Source: Pyropia yezoensis (lineage: Eukaryota; Rhodophyta; Bangiophyceae; Bangiales; Bangiaceae). Taken from it: a DNA stretch of 64,000 nucleotides. The translations under genes were made by a program, and so were the position numbers. Below the pieces are notes generated by a model that did no database searches, was not told where the DNA came from, and saw nothing but the letters and a program-made list of their open reading frames with translations. The stretch lies in the NCBI GenBank assembly GCA_009829735.1, contig CM020618.1:21809346-21873345 (forward strand), read 5' to 3'. This document shows, in pieces, positions 22,141 through 32,597 of this stretch; position 1 is the first letter of the stretch, and each line of letters begins with the position of its first letter.

Positions 22141-25100
22141 GGTGGGCAGGAATGACTCTTTTGGGAACAGCTTGGAGGAGGGAGGAAGGGGGATGGGTGT
22201 GAGAGGGGGCGAAGGTGGGGAAGAGACGGAGGGAGTCCCCGGAGGGCTGGTAGTCAGGGGACCAGCAGCCGCTGCCGGGCTATGCTGGGTCGGTGGCTGT
22301 CTAAACTCACGCGTACGTACAGCTGCGGACCTGCCAACGCCTCTCGGATGGGTGGCGGGAGAACGGGGGCCTCCCCGCATGCGTGATGCGGGGAAGTGAC
22401 TGGGGTGCCTGTGGATGAAGAGCGCGAGAATGGACCAAAGTGGACAGTGAGAGAGGGGGCGGGTGCGGGGGCGGGGACAGATGGGCGTAGCGCAGGTGGC
22501 GAGACGGTGACGGGAGGCGACTGTATGAAACGTACCCGGGGCCAACATGTGTTCCAAAAAGTCGACACAGTAAGAATATTTTGTTTCGTTTTTACATGAG
22601 ATGAAAGTGTTATCCCATGGATTCTATAGGCTGATGCCAGACGACCTTGCTGCGGTCGGGGCCATCCGTTAACAGGTGCGGCCAGGATTGGCCGAGAGCT
22701 CGGCACGAGGGCCCCACGTTAACAGAGAGGTCAGATTCTATTGGCCAGCTGAATTGGGAAGCTCGTATGTGCATGGCACCTGAGCCTTCTTGGTTGGGTT
22801 CTGGACGAGACTCTGTACGTCAACTATCCTACCCAAGGCTGGGGAAGGTACCCGCCCGACCGTGCCCTGGTTCGTGGTGGCGGACCACCCGAACCCCCCC
22901 CCCCCCCCCACCCCCCCCCTGTCAAACACCCGCAAGCTCCAACGGGAATGGCGGGGCCGGGCTCACCACAACAACCCCCCCTCCCCCCATCGTCAGCCAC
23001 CAATCTCCCCGCGGGTGGCTCAACGCCGCCGCCGAGGCTCTCGTCTCGAGGCGCGCTCGCCGCACCGAGATTGCCACTGCTCTTCCCCACCCCCCCCACC
23101 CCCCCCCCCCCCCCCCCCCGCTTTGGTCCACCCCAGGCGATCGCCGTCTTTTCCCAGCGCCCCCCCGCCACCCCCGCCGGCCGCCAGCCGGGCGTGGCCG
23201 TCGGCGGGCGGGCCGGCGGCCTGCCCCGCTGGGACTGTGGCCCCCCCCCCCGCCACACGGGCGCGCGGGTGCAGACGGGGAGCAGCGGCGGCAGTGGGTC
23301 CCTTGTGCCCGTCTCGTCAAAATTGTCGACGATGCCCCCGCACTCCACCCCCCCCCCCCCCCCCTCCCCTCCCCCCCCTCCTGTCCAACCTCTGTTACGA
23401 CCACACGATCCGCTTCCAGACCAGATGTGGGATTCAACCCTATGCGGGAGGGATGTGGTTGGAGCCTCTCTGTGGATCCCCTCTTTGTAGAGGACTCGCG
23501 ACATCTCCCTGCCACCCCCTTTAACAAACAACCCCACCCACCCGGTGGGGCACCTTGGTGGAAAAAGCCGCCCCCCCCCCCCCCCCCCCCCCCTCCCCTC
23601 CACAGGCCCCCCTCCCCCCCCCCCCCCCCCCCCAGCGCACCTCGTAACGACCCGTGGAGCCACCCATGGCGCCACCAGTGGCCACTTGCGGCCGTTGCAT
23701 GTGGTGCGCGCGCACGCACGCCAGCCAGGAAAAGAGACACACGCCGCGGTCGCCGCGTCCCAATCCCCGCGACACGGCCCACGCGCCAGCCGCCTCTCCC
23801 ACCCCCCCCACCCCCCACCACCACCATCACCGGTCCCTCTTTGGTCCATCATCTGCAGACGATGATGCCGCTCACCCCCTACCCCCGCCTCCCTCCCCCG
23901 AGGGCCCGGGGGGGGGCTCCTCTCTCGCCCGGCCAGAGCCGCCGCGCCCGTTGCGGTGGGCGGCGACAAATCCACCCCCCCACCCACCCGCCACCGCCAC
24001 CGCCCCCACCATCGGCGGCGGCCAAGGCCGCCACCGTCGCGACGCGGGACGCTGGCGGCCGACGCGCACTCCCACACTCCCCTCTACTGGACCGGCGTGG
24101 TGGGGGGGGCCCCACACGGCGTGCCCGTACCGGCTGGGAGGGAGGGGGGGGCGGGGGGGCCTGCCTGCCGCCAGGGCGTCGCGACCGCCCGACGGCCTCG
24201 CGCCGCCCGGGGAGCGGCGCGGGGAAAGGCCGGGGGGGGGGGGGTGGGGAGGTTGGCAAGAGACGCTCTGGCAGAGGGGGGGATGGATGGACACACCCAC
24301 CCCGCCTGTGCGCCACTTGCGCCGCTTCCACCGGGCCATTGGTGGGAGGGAGACTCCCCCCACCCCCACCCCCCACCCCCACCCCCGGCCTGGTCCTGCT
24401 GCTCACCCCCCCCTTTTGGAACACGACGACCCCCCCCCCCCCCCCCCCACCCCCCACCCCCCCCACCCCTCCTGACGCCGCTTGCACCGCCACGGTGGGG
24501 TCCACACCGCAAAGCACCACCACCACCGCCACCACCACCACCCCCCACCCCCCCCCCACCGCCGCCACCGCCGCTGGCCTCGGCAGATACACTAGATATC
24601 CCTGGGCATTGGCGGCTGACGCTGGCAGGGCGGCCGGCCGGCCGCCCGGCCGCGTGTGGCAGCGCCGCGTGACGGCACAGCGGCCAACGGGCGGCGCGGG
24701 CGGCTCCCCCCCCCCCCCCCCCCCCCCACACCAGCCAGCCACCCCCACCCCCCCCGGCACTCGGCGCGGCGCATCACGAGGGAGGAGGGGCCGACGCGAG
24801 CAACCACTCCCCCCCCCCACCCCCCACCCCCCCCACCCCGCCCCCCTTGCACCCCCCGACCGGCGCAGTTCCCCGCACCCCTCCCCCCGCATCCATCCAT
24901 CCATTATATACCCCTCCTATCCACCCACCCCCCCCCCCCATCCTTGGCCACGTCCTTGCTCTCCCTCCTCCTCCTCCCCACCCCCCCCACCCCCCCCCGC
25001 CCCCCCGGGGCCCGCCCGCTACGCCCCCCTCCCACCCCCGCCGGTGGTCCCGGCCAGTGTGGCTGCGCGGTCCCACCCCCCCCCCCCCCTCTTTTTTGGG

Positions 25101-26245
25101 CCGCCCCCGCCACACACCCGCCGACGGACGGACACCCGCCGCCGCGGGGGGAGCGGGCGCTGGTCGCCGCGCCGCCGTCACCGCCCCCACCCCCCCCCGG
25201 CTATCTACCCCCCGGCCTCTGCGGCGCACGCTGCGTCTGGCGCTCGTCGCTGCACGCTTGCCGTCGGGGGGGGGGGGGGGGGGAGGGTGGGGGTGGGGGT
25301 GGGGTGCCTGGCCTGGTCGGCCTCTGCCTGTGAGGGGGGGAGGGGGGGGTAGTGGGGCGGGGGGGTGGTGGGGGGGGGGGGGTGGTACTGGTGGTGGTGG
25401 TGGTGGCGGCGGCGGCGGCCAGGGTGGAGGGGCGGGAGTCGCAGGGCACGCTCCCCGTCTTGCACGCCGTCCCACTGGCCCGCCCGTCTGCGGCCGGCCT
25501 CGTACGCTTCTTTCCCACGCGCACGTGGTGTGGTTGAGGGGGGTTGCTGTGGGGGGGGGGGGGGGGGGAGGCGCCGAGCGCCGCCGCCGTCTCGCACGGC
25601 GGATTGGCCACCCCGGCCCGGCCTACAGTCAGCGACGGCGGGGCCGCGTCTGGCCGCTGCGGCGCCGACGGTGGCCGTCACGCCGGCCCGCCAGCGGTGG
25701 AGGCGCCGCTGCTGCGCGCCGGCTGCCGCTGTCGCCGCCGCGCGTCACCGCCTGCCGCCGCCGCCGTTGCCGTTGCTGCCGCTGACGGCGCTGCCGCTGA
25801 CGCTGCCGCCACCCTACCGCTGCCGCTGCCGCTACCTCCACCACCGCCTCCACCACCGCCGCCGCCGCCGCCGCCGCCGCCGCTGGCCGCCCCACCGTGA
25901 CGAGCGGCGGCGGCGGCGCTCCGTGGGGGGACCCCACCGCGGCTTGGCCGCATTTCTTTTGTCCGCTGGGGGGGGGGGGGGGGGGGGGGGAGGGGGGGGT
26001 CGCACGCTGGGTGCGTGGGTGGGCCTAGTCGCCCGGCCACACCCGCGCCCACCCCACTGCCGCGGTGGTGGTTTGGTTGGGGTGGGAGCCGCCGAGGCGC
26101 GTCGCGGCCCACGGGGGGTGTGGGCGGTGCCTGGCTGTGTTCCCCCCCCCCCCCCCCCCCCCCTCTCGCACACCCCCCCCCCTCTCCCCCCCCCCCCCCC
26201 TTGACGGGCACCGCGACGGCGACGACCCGCCGCGGGGGCCAAGCA
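22141..26245. other. C-homopolymer desert upstream of the DUF547 gene
   Basis: From about 22.89 to 25.23 kb the + strand is saturated with C runs of 8-25 nt; from about 25.26 to 26.0 kb the bias flips to G runs. Very long Pro-rich or Gly-rich frames (up to 901 codons) exist but are products of the skewed composition and contain no motif. A TATA-like ATTATATACC lies at 24902-24911 without an assignable gene. Confidence 0.55.
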
Positions 26246-29041
26246 ATGACCGCCAAGCCGGGGCGGCGGAACCTGCGGCCACCGCGGGCGGCCGCGGGGG
26301 TCTCTGCCGCTGCCGCTGCCGCGGCGGCTGCTGCCGCCAGGGGGGGACCCGCCGGGGGGGGGGGCGCCCCCGCAGACGGTGCCATCACGACGCCTGCCGC
26401 CGCCGCCGCCGCCGCCGCCGCCGCGCGGCGGCCGGCGCCGCCGCCACCACTACCACCACCGCGGCCGACGGCGGCGGGGGGGGTGGACGCCGCGCCGGGG
26501 CGGGTACCCGCCGGGGTGGGGGACTGGGGTGGCGGTGGCGGCGGCGGCGGCGGCGGCGGTGGCGGTGGCGGTGGCGGTGGCAGCGGCGGTGTGGCGACGG
26601 CTGGGCGGGACGCTCATGGCGCCGGCGGCGTGTGTGGCGTTGGCCACGGCAGCCGCGGCGGCGGTGGCGGCGGCGCCGCCATGGATGACGGCTGCAACAG
26701 CAGCAGCAGCAGCAGCAGCGGCGGCGGCGACGCCTTTTGCGACGCCATTGCGTGCCCCGAGCCGTCGGCCACGGCAGCGGCCGCCGCCGCTGCTGTCGGT
26801 GGCGGCGCCGCTGCCATGGACGCCACCCCACCCCCCCCCGCGCGCCTGGTGTGCCCACCTGGGGGCGGCGCGACGACAGCGACGGCTGCTGGGGGGGGGG
26901 GCGCCGCCGCCGCCGGCGGGTGGCCCTACCCCACCCCACCCCCCCTTGGCTCCCCACGCCTCGAGGCGGTGCCACCGGCGCCGCCCGTTACCCCACTGTT
27001 TGACTCACGGGGGGTGGTGGCGGCGACGGCGGGCGGTGGCGCCTGCACCGGCGGCGGCAGTGCCGAAGCGGCCTCATTGGCGGCAGCGGCGGCGGCGGTT
27101 GGCTCGGGAGTGGGACGAGCGTCGTCTGGGGGGGCGCCTGGGCGGCCGGGACACCAGCCACCCCAGTCGGTACCCCCCACCAGTGGTGGTGGTGGTGGTG
27201 GTGGGGGTGGCATTGGCGGTGGGAGCGCGCTGGTGGTGGCGCCGGGCGTTTCCCCCCCGTCGCCCTACACGGCAGCCGCGGCGGTGACGGCGGCGGCGGA
27301 AGCGGCGGTTGCGTCCACGTCTGGCGCGTCGGTGCGGCTGCCCGTGTCCCCACCGATTGGCAAGCGCAACCGGGGGATTGTCGCGTCGATCCGCAACCGC
27401 TACCGCGACGCGGTGCACAGCATTTTTGCGCCCGCCCCCGTGGTGCTCAACGAGGTGCGCCTCATCTCCATTGAGACGCCCCCGCCGGGGCCACCACCCC
27501 CCGCGTCGGGACGGTACACCCCCGCTGCCGCGGCGGCTGCGGCTGCCGCGGCGGCCGCCGCGACCGCCGCGGCCGCCGCGGCCGCCGCTGCCGCCGACGA
27601 CGCGTCGTCTGGGGCGGCCGCGGCTGCGGCCGTGGCGGCGACCGCCGCGTCGGCGGCGGCCGCCGCGGAAGCGGCGGCGGCGGCGGCCGACGGTGGGGAG
27701 GGCGGAATCGAGGAGGGGGGTGACCACGGGGCGGCCCGCGGTGACGCGTCGGCGGGTGGTGGGGCGGCCGGCGGTGCCGCCGCCGCCGCCGACGGTGAGT
27801 CGGAATCGGACGAGGCGGCCGCCGCCATGAGCGCGGTTGTGGTGGCGAATGGCTGGACGGGGTGGCGGGTTTCGTGCCTGGCGTCTGCGTCGGACGTGTC
27901 GTCAGATGAGAGGAGACCCCAGGGGGGGGGGAGCACGGCGGCAGCCGCCGCCAACCACCTGGCCCCCGTCCCGGCGGCGGTCGAGGGGCACGCCGGCCTG
28001 ACCCCCGGGGCGGTGGCAACGGCGGCTGCGGCCGGCCACGCGGACGACCCAGCGACGGCGGCGGGCACGGGGTTGGGCGGCATCGGCATCGGCGGCGGCG
28101 GCGGCGGCGGCGGTGCAGCGGTGGGGCCCGGGGCGGGCTACACAGCGTCCTCCGAGGTCTTCCCCTCGTCGACGCGCGACCCGGCTGCTGCGGTGGCGGC
28201 GGCGACGCCGCTGCGCTCCCACCTGACCGTCCCCGAAATGGCGGTGATTGCACGCGAGGTGCAGCTGCGCATCGGCCTCCTTTTTGAGCGCATCGTCACC
28301 CCCTCCCGGCGGGCGGTGCGGTACGAGCTGGCCGACACGCCCCTACTCGCCCCCTACGTGGCGTCGGTGGTGCGGCTGCGGGTGGTGGATGCGTCGACGC
28401 TGCCCCCCCCCGAGCGCACCGCCTTTTTTATCAACCTGTACAACGCGCTGGTGGTGCACTCGGTGGTGGCCTTTGGCTTCCTCCGCCCCGTCCCGTCGTC
28501 GTCGACGCTCGCCGCGCGGCTGGCGCTCTTTAAGACCGCCGCCTACAATGTGGGCGGCCGCGTCTACACGCTCGACGAGATGGAGCACGGGGTGCTGCGG
28601 GGCAACCGCGCGGGGCCCGTCCCGTTTGCGCCCCGCCCGTTTGCCGACGACGAGGCGCGGCGGCAGGTGGCGCTCGCCGACGTGGACCCGCGGGTGCATT
28701 TTGCGCTCAACTGTGGCGCCCGCTCCTGCCCCGCCATCCGGCTGTACAGCGCGGAGGGGCTGGACGGGCAGCTGGATGCGGCCGCGCGCGCCTTTCTCCG
28801 CGCCACCACCACTGTGGATGCGGGCGGCCGGGAGGTGGTGCTGTCCAAGATCCTCAGCTGGTACGCGCCCGACTTTGGCGCCACCCTCCCAGACGTGCTG
28901 CAGTGGGTGGCACCCTACCTGGAGCCCGCCGACGGGGCGGCGTTGGAGCGGCTGGTCGAGGACCACGTGGGGGGGGTGGGGCGGTTCAAGGTCACCTACG
29001 CCGACTATGACTGGAGCCTGAACGCCGCCAATGGGGCGTGA
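26246..29041 (+). CDS. DUF547-domain protein with long low-complexity N-terminus
   Basis: This single-exon frame, taken from the ATG at 26246, encodes 931 aa. Residues 1 to about 650 are Ala/Gly/Pro/Ser low complexity with polyalanine and polyglycine runs and a Ser run from an AGC repeat (about 26699-26720); an embedded conserved-looking stretch is RGIVASIRNRYRDAVHSIF (about 375-395). The C-terminal 270 residues are a complete DUF547 domain (PF04784): FFINLYNALVVHSVVAFG (about 724-745), YNVGGRVYTLDEMEHGVLRG (about 765-785) and DPRVHFALNCGARSCP (about 813-829), then an amphipathic end. DUF547 proteins are widespread in plants, algae and bacteria; plant members often carry an N-terminal coiled coil, which is not evident here. 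The biochemical role is unknown. The start could lie upstream, since the frame is open to about 26015, but that extension is homopolymer-rich. Confidence 0.85.
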   Translation: MTAKPGRRNLRPPRAAAGVSAAAAAAAAAAARGGPAGGGGAPADGAITTPAAAAAAAAAARRPAPPPPLPPPRPTAAGGVDAAPGRVPAGVGDWGGGGGGGGGGGGGGGGGGSGGVATAGRDAHGAGGVCGVGHGSRGGGGGGAAMDDGCNSSSSSSSGGGDAFCDAIACPEPSATAAAAAAAVGGGAAAMDATPPPPARLVCPPGGGATTATAAGGGGAAAAGGWPYPTPPPLGSPRLEAVPPAPPVTPLFDSRGVVAATAGGGACTGGGSAEAASLAAAAAAVGSGVGRASSGGAPGRPGHQPPQSVPPTSGGGGGGGGGIGGGSALVVAPGVSPPSPYTAAAAVTAAAEAAVASTSGASVRLPVSPPIGKRNRGIVASIRNRYRDAVHSIFAPAPVVLNEVRLISIETPPPGPPPPASGRYTPAAAAAAAAAAAAATAAAAAAAAAADDASSGAAAAAAVAATAASAAAAAEAAAAAADGGEGGIEEGGDHGAARGDASAGGGAAGGAAAAADGESESDEAAAAMSAVVVANGWTGWRVSCLASASDVSSDERRPQGGGSTAAAAANHLAPVPAAVEGHAGLTPGAVATAAAAGHADDPATAAGTGLGGIGIGGGGGGGGAAVGPGAGYTASSEVFPSSTRDPAAAVAAATPLRSHLTVPEMAVIAREVQLRIGLLFERIVTPSRRAVRYELADTPLLAPYVASVVRLRVVDASTLPPPERTAFFINLYNALVVHSVVAFGFLRPVPSSSTLAARLALFKTAAYNVGGRVYTLDEMEHGVLRGNRAGPVPFAPRPFADDEARRQVALADVDPRVHFALNCGARSCPAIRLYSAEGLDGQLDAAARAFLRATTTVDAGGREVVLSKILSWYAPDFGATLPDVLQWVAPYLEPADGAALERLVEDHVGGVGRFKVTYADYDWSLNAANGA

Positions 29042-30342
29042 CCGCCTCGCCTGGGGGGGTGAGGGGTTCACCAAGGGCAACCATCCTACGTGTGGCTACG
29101 AGGAGGGGTTGAGAGCCGGAAGGTGACGGGGATGGGTGGGTAGGGGGGGACGGGGGTCTTTGTGGGGATGAGAGAGCGCAAGAGATGTGGGGAAGGGGCA
29201 GAGGAGGTGGGGGCAGCGGTGAGGGGGACGGGGTACTTGCCCGTCGGCGGGCCCCACGCCTCCCTCCCCCTCCTCCCCCCTCCCCCCCCCCTCCCCGAGC
29301 CAGACTGGTGGCCGGCCCGCCCCGTCCCGGCCCGCCCTCGCGCCTGCCCGTGCTGGCGGCGCCCACTGCCGTTCCGCCTCCCGCAGCGGGCGGCCGGTCG
29401 GTCGCCCACTGCTGTATAGGCGCTGCCTGGAGCGCACGCGGCGCTGCCGCCGCTGCTGGGTGCGGCCAGCCACAGCACGGGGGGGCGACTGCGGCGGCGC
29501 GCGCCGACGGGCTCATCGCCGCTATTGCTCGAGGAGGGAGGGTGGAGGGGAGGGGGTGGGGAATTGGGTGCGGAGGGGGGGGGGAGTCGACGCTGCAGCG
29601 CGCCTGTCCCCTTCCCCTTCCCGCTTGCGCATCCCCCATCGCAGTGCGGGGTGGCCGCTGCGTCAGCCACCGCCATGGGAGGGGGGCAGGCGCGGCCATT
29701 GTCGCGGCCCCCCTCCCGCCTGGTGGCGCCCGTTTGTCGCTTTGCTCGTTGACAGGGGCGTTGCGGGGGAGATGTCGAGGAGGTTTTTGGGGGGGGGGGG
29801 GGGGGGGGGGATGGCGCCGCCCGTAAACTATGTACACGATGCTTGGTCGCGCCGCCACGCCTGGGGGGACTGGTCGCCCGCGGCAGCAACCCCTCCCGCC
29901 CTATACCCCGCCCCCCTCTTGACCGGCTCGGCCCGTCCGCCCCGTCTTTCGACACGCCCCACGTCAGTCGCCGCCCGCCGTCGCCCCAGATGGTTTGTGC
30001 CCTTCTTTTTTTTGTTTTTTGGTTGCCCACCGCCGGTTTACGAAGAGTGGACGCGGGCGCTCGTCCCCGCAGGGGCGGTGCCGGCACCGCCGCCGTGTCC
30101 GGCCGGCCAGCCGGCCGGCGGCACCGCGTCCCCCCCTCGGCCCACAAGCGACGCCCCCGGGGCACGGCGCGAACCTCCCCGCGGCGCTGGCGCGCGTGTC
30201 ACCCATGGGGCGGGGAGGGTGTGGCGGGGTGAGTGCCGCCGCCGCCCCCGTGGGCAGGCGCAGCCCCGATGGGAGCCGTCCATCCGAGAGGCGGACCACC
30301 CGCTGTCGGTGAGCAGGGACATGTGCACATACTTTCATTACA
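29042..30342. other. Intergenic region downstream of the DUF547 gene
   Basis: No recognisable gene is seen on either strand. Open frames overlap on both strands; a 22-nt G run occurs near 29790-29810. The 3' UTR of the DUF547 gene should lie at the left end. Confidence 0.5.
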
Positions 30343-30398
30343 ATGCATACAGTACGCACGCCTGCTGCCGCGGCAGCAGGCGTGCGTACTGAATGCAT
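30343..30398. repeat. 56-bp near-perfect palindrome
   Basis: The central 40 bp (30351-30390) form a perfect inverted repeat with no spacer, starting AGTACGCACGCC. The symmetry continues outward through ATGCAT on both sides with a single mismatched pair. The left shoulder CAATGCATACAGTAC also occurs, reversed, at 10723-10737. A spacerless palindrome of this length is unlikely by chance. It could be a cruciform-forming site or recombination hotspot, the joint of an inverted duplication, or an assembly fold-back. Confidence 0.9.
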
Positions 30399-30552
30399 GG
30401 CCGGTCGGCAGCTGCCGTCCGCATCCGTATGCCTTGCTACGGATGGATGGCCGATGGGTCTCCGCTCTCCTCTTGCCGAGGAGTGTTCTGCCAAACGCCG
30501 TCCGTTTTTTGGGTCGTTTCCCTGCACCCTCCCCCCGGGTGTGTCACGGCGG

Positions 30553-31160
30553 CTGTAATTAATCTATAGATTAATATATAGATTAATCTATCTGAGGCTC
30601 TGCGCTTTTAGATTAATCAATAACAATTCCTGTATTGATACCACGTATACTCCTGATTTCTGAGGCAATTGTTGTCACAATTGTTCGACCGAGACCGGCT
30701 GTTGTCTCACCTGAACCCTTCTCCTCATCGCACAAAGGTCCCCTCTCGGAGCGCCAGCGGGCCAACATTATCGGAGTCACGGGGTGGCTCCCAGTGACAC
30801 AAGGAACTCATTCTTCCTCCAGCCCATCCATACCGCGCCCGCCCTCACCCACACTATCGGTTGCACCACCACTCTCCCCATCCTCTGCAGCAACTGAACC
30901 AAAGAAGTCGAGGTCGTCCTCGCTCGTTGACACCGTCCAGGAGCTTGAGGTTCATGTGCACAAACATTAGCTTGACCACTTTGTCATGTGTCAACCTGTT
31001 CCGGATGAGGGAGTGGATAGACTGCTGCGTTGAGAAGGACCTCTCCACAGCGCGAATTCAGTCGATCCTGGATCTGACTTGATATTATACCTATCAACTT
31101 TGATTAAACGCAATAAAACTGAAAAACTAAAAACGTATTGATTTAATCTATAGATTAACC
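30553..31160 (-). mobile_element. hAT-family DNA transposon remnant (C-terminal dimerisation region)
   Basis: This is a sharply bounded AT-rich island in very GC-rich DNA. On the minus strand (about 31054-30854) it encodes VERSFSTQQSIHSLIRNRL followed by VKLMFVHMNLKLLD, which matches the C-terminal dimerisation domain of hAT transposases (ERxFST...IRNRL...V..L.FV..NL.LL). The rest of the transposase is absent: the frame is closed by a stop just upstream, and the catalytic part is not present. The same 16-bp palindrome, TTAATCTATAGATTAA, lies at 30559-30574 and 31143-31158 and brackets the island; further GATTAAT copies lie inside at 30578-30622. It is a truncated, dead copy. The composition contrast suggests an element with a different base bias, possibly a fairly recent arrival. 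Confidence 0.7.
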
Positions 31161-31375
31161 AAGTCAAAATCAAAAGAACGTTACATTTTTGCCATCCATG
31201 CTATATAGAGTCTATCGACCAGTATGAAAGAGTGTCCGCGGCGTTGCAGTCGGAAAAATGCGACTTTTCTGGTGGAAACTGGTGCGCCACCCATTCACAC
31301 GTGGAGGGTAAAAACCGGCCGCGCTCTGATCCGAGCACGAGCTCGACTGTGCGGCTACAGAACGGTCGACCGCAG

Positions 31376-31386
31376 TATTTTTATAG
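31376..31386 (+). promoter_or_regulatory. TATA-like box of the glutaredoxin gene
   Basis: TATTTTTATAG lies 129 nt before the chosen ATG, and the sequence between is pyrimidine-rich as expected for a 5' UTR. This is a prediction from sequence only. Confidence 0.35.
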
Positions 31387-31514
31387 CTTGGCTCCCTGCC
31401 CCCCCGTCCCACCTACGCCACCTCCCCTCCTGCGTCCCGTGCCCTCCGTCACCCCCACCTCGTGCTGCGCGCGTCCCCCCCCCCTCCCCCCCTTCCGAGC
31501 GTGCGGAGGTGCCC

Positions 31515-32597
31515 ATGTCAACAATGGCCTTTCTCGTCACCCCCCCTCCTCTCGGCGGCGGGGCGCGCGCCCGCGTCGGCCGCGCCAGCGACCGGCGCGC
31601 CACCGCCGCCCCCCCAGCCACCGCCGCCGCGCGGCGGCCGCCGCGGCGGGCGGTGGTGGCGGTGGCAGCAGCAGCGTCGGCGGGGGCACCCCCCCCATCT
31701 CCCACCCCCTCCTCCTCTAGCGGCGGCGGCGATGGCAGCGGCGGCGGTGGTGGTGACGGCGCCGCGCCCTCCGCGCTCGCCCCCCCCGCCCTCGACACCC
31801 TCCCTCTGACGCCCATCCCCGCGCACCCGCGGGAGTGGCCGCCCGCGTGGGCGGCCGCCGCCACCTACGCCATCTATGATGACGCGGGGGCGCTGCGCTA
31901 CGTGTCGGTGGCGCGGTCGCTGCGGGTGGCGCTGCTCAACCACCGGCGCGTGTGGGGGGCGGACCACCCGGCGGTGACGGCGGTGCGCGCGGCGCTGGCG
32001 CCCCCCGACGCGCCGCCCGACCGGGCGGCGCTGGAGGGGACGGCCAAGGCGTGGCTCGCCGCGGCGGTCGCGGCGTCCCCGTCGGGGTCCCCCCCCCCGG
32101 GCAATGACCCCGCCGACGGGGCGTCGCGGTGGCGCGCCCGCCCCCCCGACGTGACACGGACCAAGCCCAACATCACCCTCCCACCCGGGACCACCCCCGA
32201 AACGGCGGCCGCGGCGGTTGGGGCGGTGGTGGCCGCCCACCCGGTGGTGCTCTTCCTCAAGGGCACCCGCGCGGACCCGGCGTGCGGCTTCTCCGCCCGC
32301 ACCCTCGACATCCTGCGGTCGCACATTGGCGCCGCCTTTGAGACGCTCAACGTGCTGGACGAGGCGGCCAACCCGGGCCTCCGCGACGCTGTCAAGGCCT
32401 ACGCCTCGTGGCCGACCGTGCCGCAGCTGTACGTACGGGGCGAGTTCCTGGGGGGGGCCGACATTGTCGGCGAGATGCACGACGCGGGGGAGCTGCGGCC
32501 ACTCCTCGTGTCGGCGGTGGCCGCGTCGTCGGCGCCGCCGCCGCCGACGGGGGGGCGGGGGGGGGTGGGAGGGGGGGGCGCCCCGGCTGGCGCCTAG
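31515..32597 (+). CDS. GRXS16-like chloroplast glutaredoxin: GIY-YIG-like domain plus CGFS monothiol glutaredoxin
   Basis: Single exon, 360 aa. Residues 1 to about 60 are Ala/Arg/Pro-rich and transit-peptide-like (MSTMAFLVTPPPLGGG; Met4 is an alternative start). The middle segment TYAIYDDAGALRYVSVARSL (117-136) matches the GIY-YIG-related N-terminal domain of plant GRXS16. The C-terminal domain has VVLFLKGTRADPACGFSART with the monothiol active site CGFS at Cys257, then SWPTVPQLYVRGEFLGGADI, the cis-Pro and glutathione-binding GG..D signature. CGFS glutaredoxins bind [2Fe-2S] clusters with glutathione and, in chloroplasts, deliver Fe-S clusters. The ends are Pro/Gly low complexity. Cys257 is the only cysteine in the whole protein, so the intramolecular disulfide known to regulate Arabidopsis GRXS16 cannot form. 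Chloroplast location is inferred. Confidence 0.88.
   Translation: MSTMAFLVTPPPLGGGARARVGRASDRRATAAPPATAAARRPPRRAVVAVAAAASAGAPPPSPTPSSSSGGGDGSGGGGGDGAAPSALAPPALDTLPLTPIPAHPREWPPAWAAAATYAIYDDAGALRYVSVARSLRVALLNHRRVWGADHPAVTAVRAALAPPDAPPDRAALEGTAKAWLAAAVAASPSGSPPPGNDPADGASRWRARPPDVTRTKPNITLPPGTTPETAAAAVGAVVAAHPVVLFLKGTRADPACGFSARTLDILRSHIGAAFETLNVLDEAANPGLRDAVKAYASWPTVPQLYVRGEFLGGADIVGEMHDAGELRPLLVSAVAASSAPPPPTGGRGGVGGGGAPAGA

Noticed and set aside
22647-25352. A 901-codon Pro-rich open frame
   Set aside because: It is made almost wholly of translated C homopolymers and the shifted frames look alike; there is no motif, and stops are rare simply because of the base composition.
30240-30330. Search for tRNA or other structured RNA genes, here and across the window
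   Set aside because: No tRNA B-box-like GGTTCGANTCC, cloverleaf, snRNA or rRNA segment was recognised by eye anywhere in the window.
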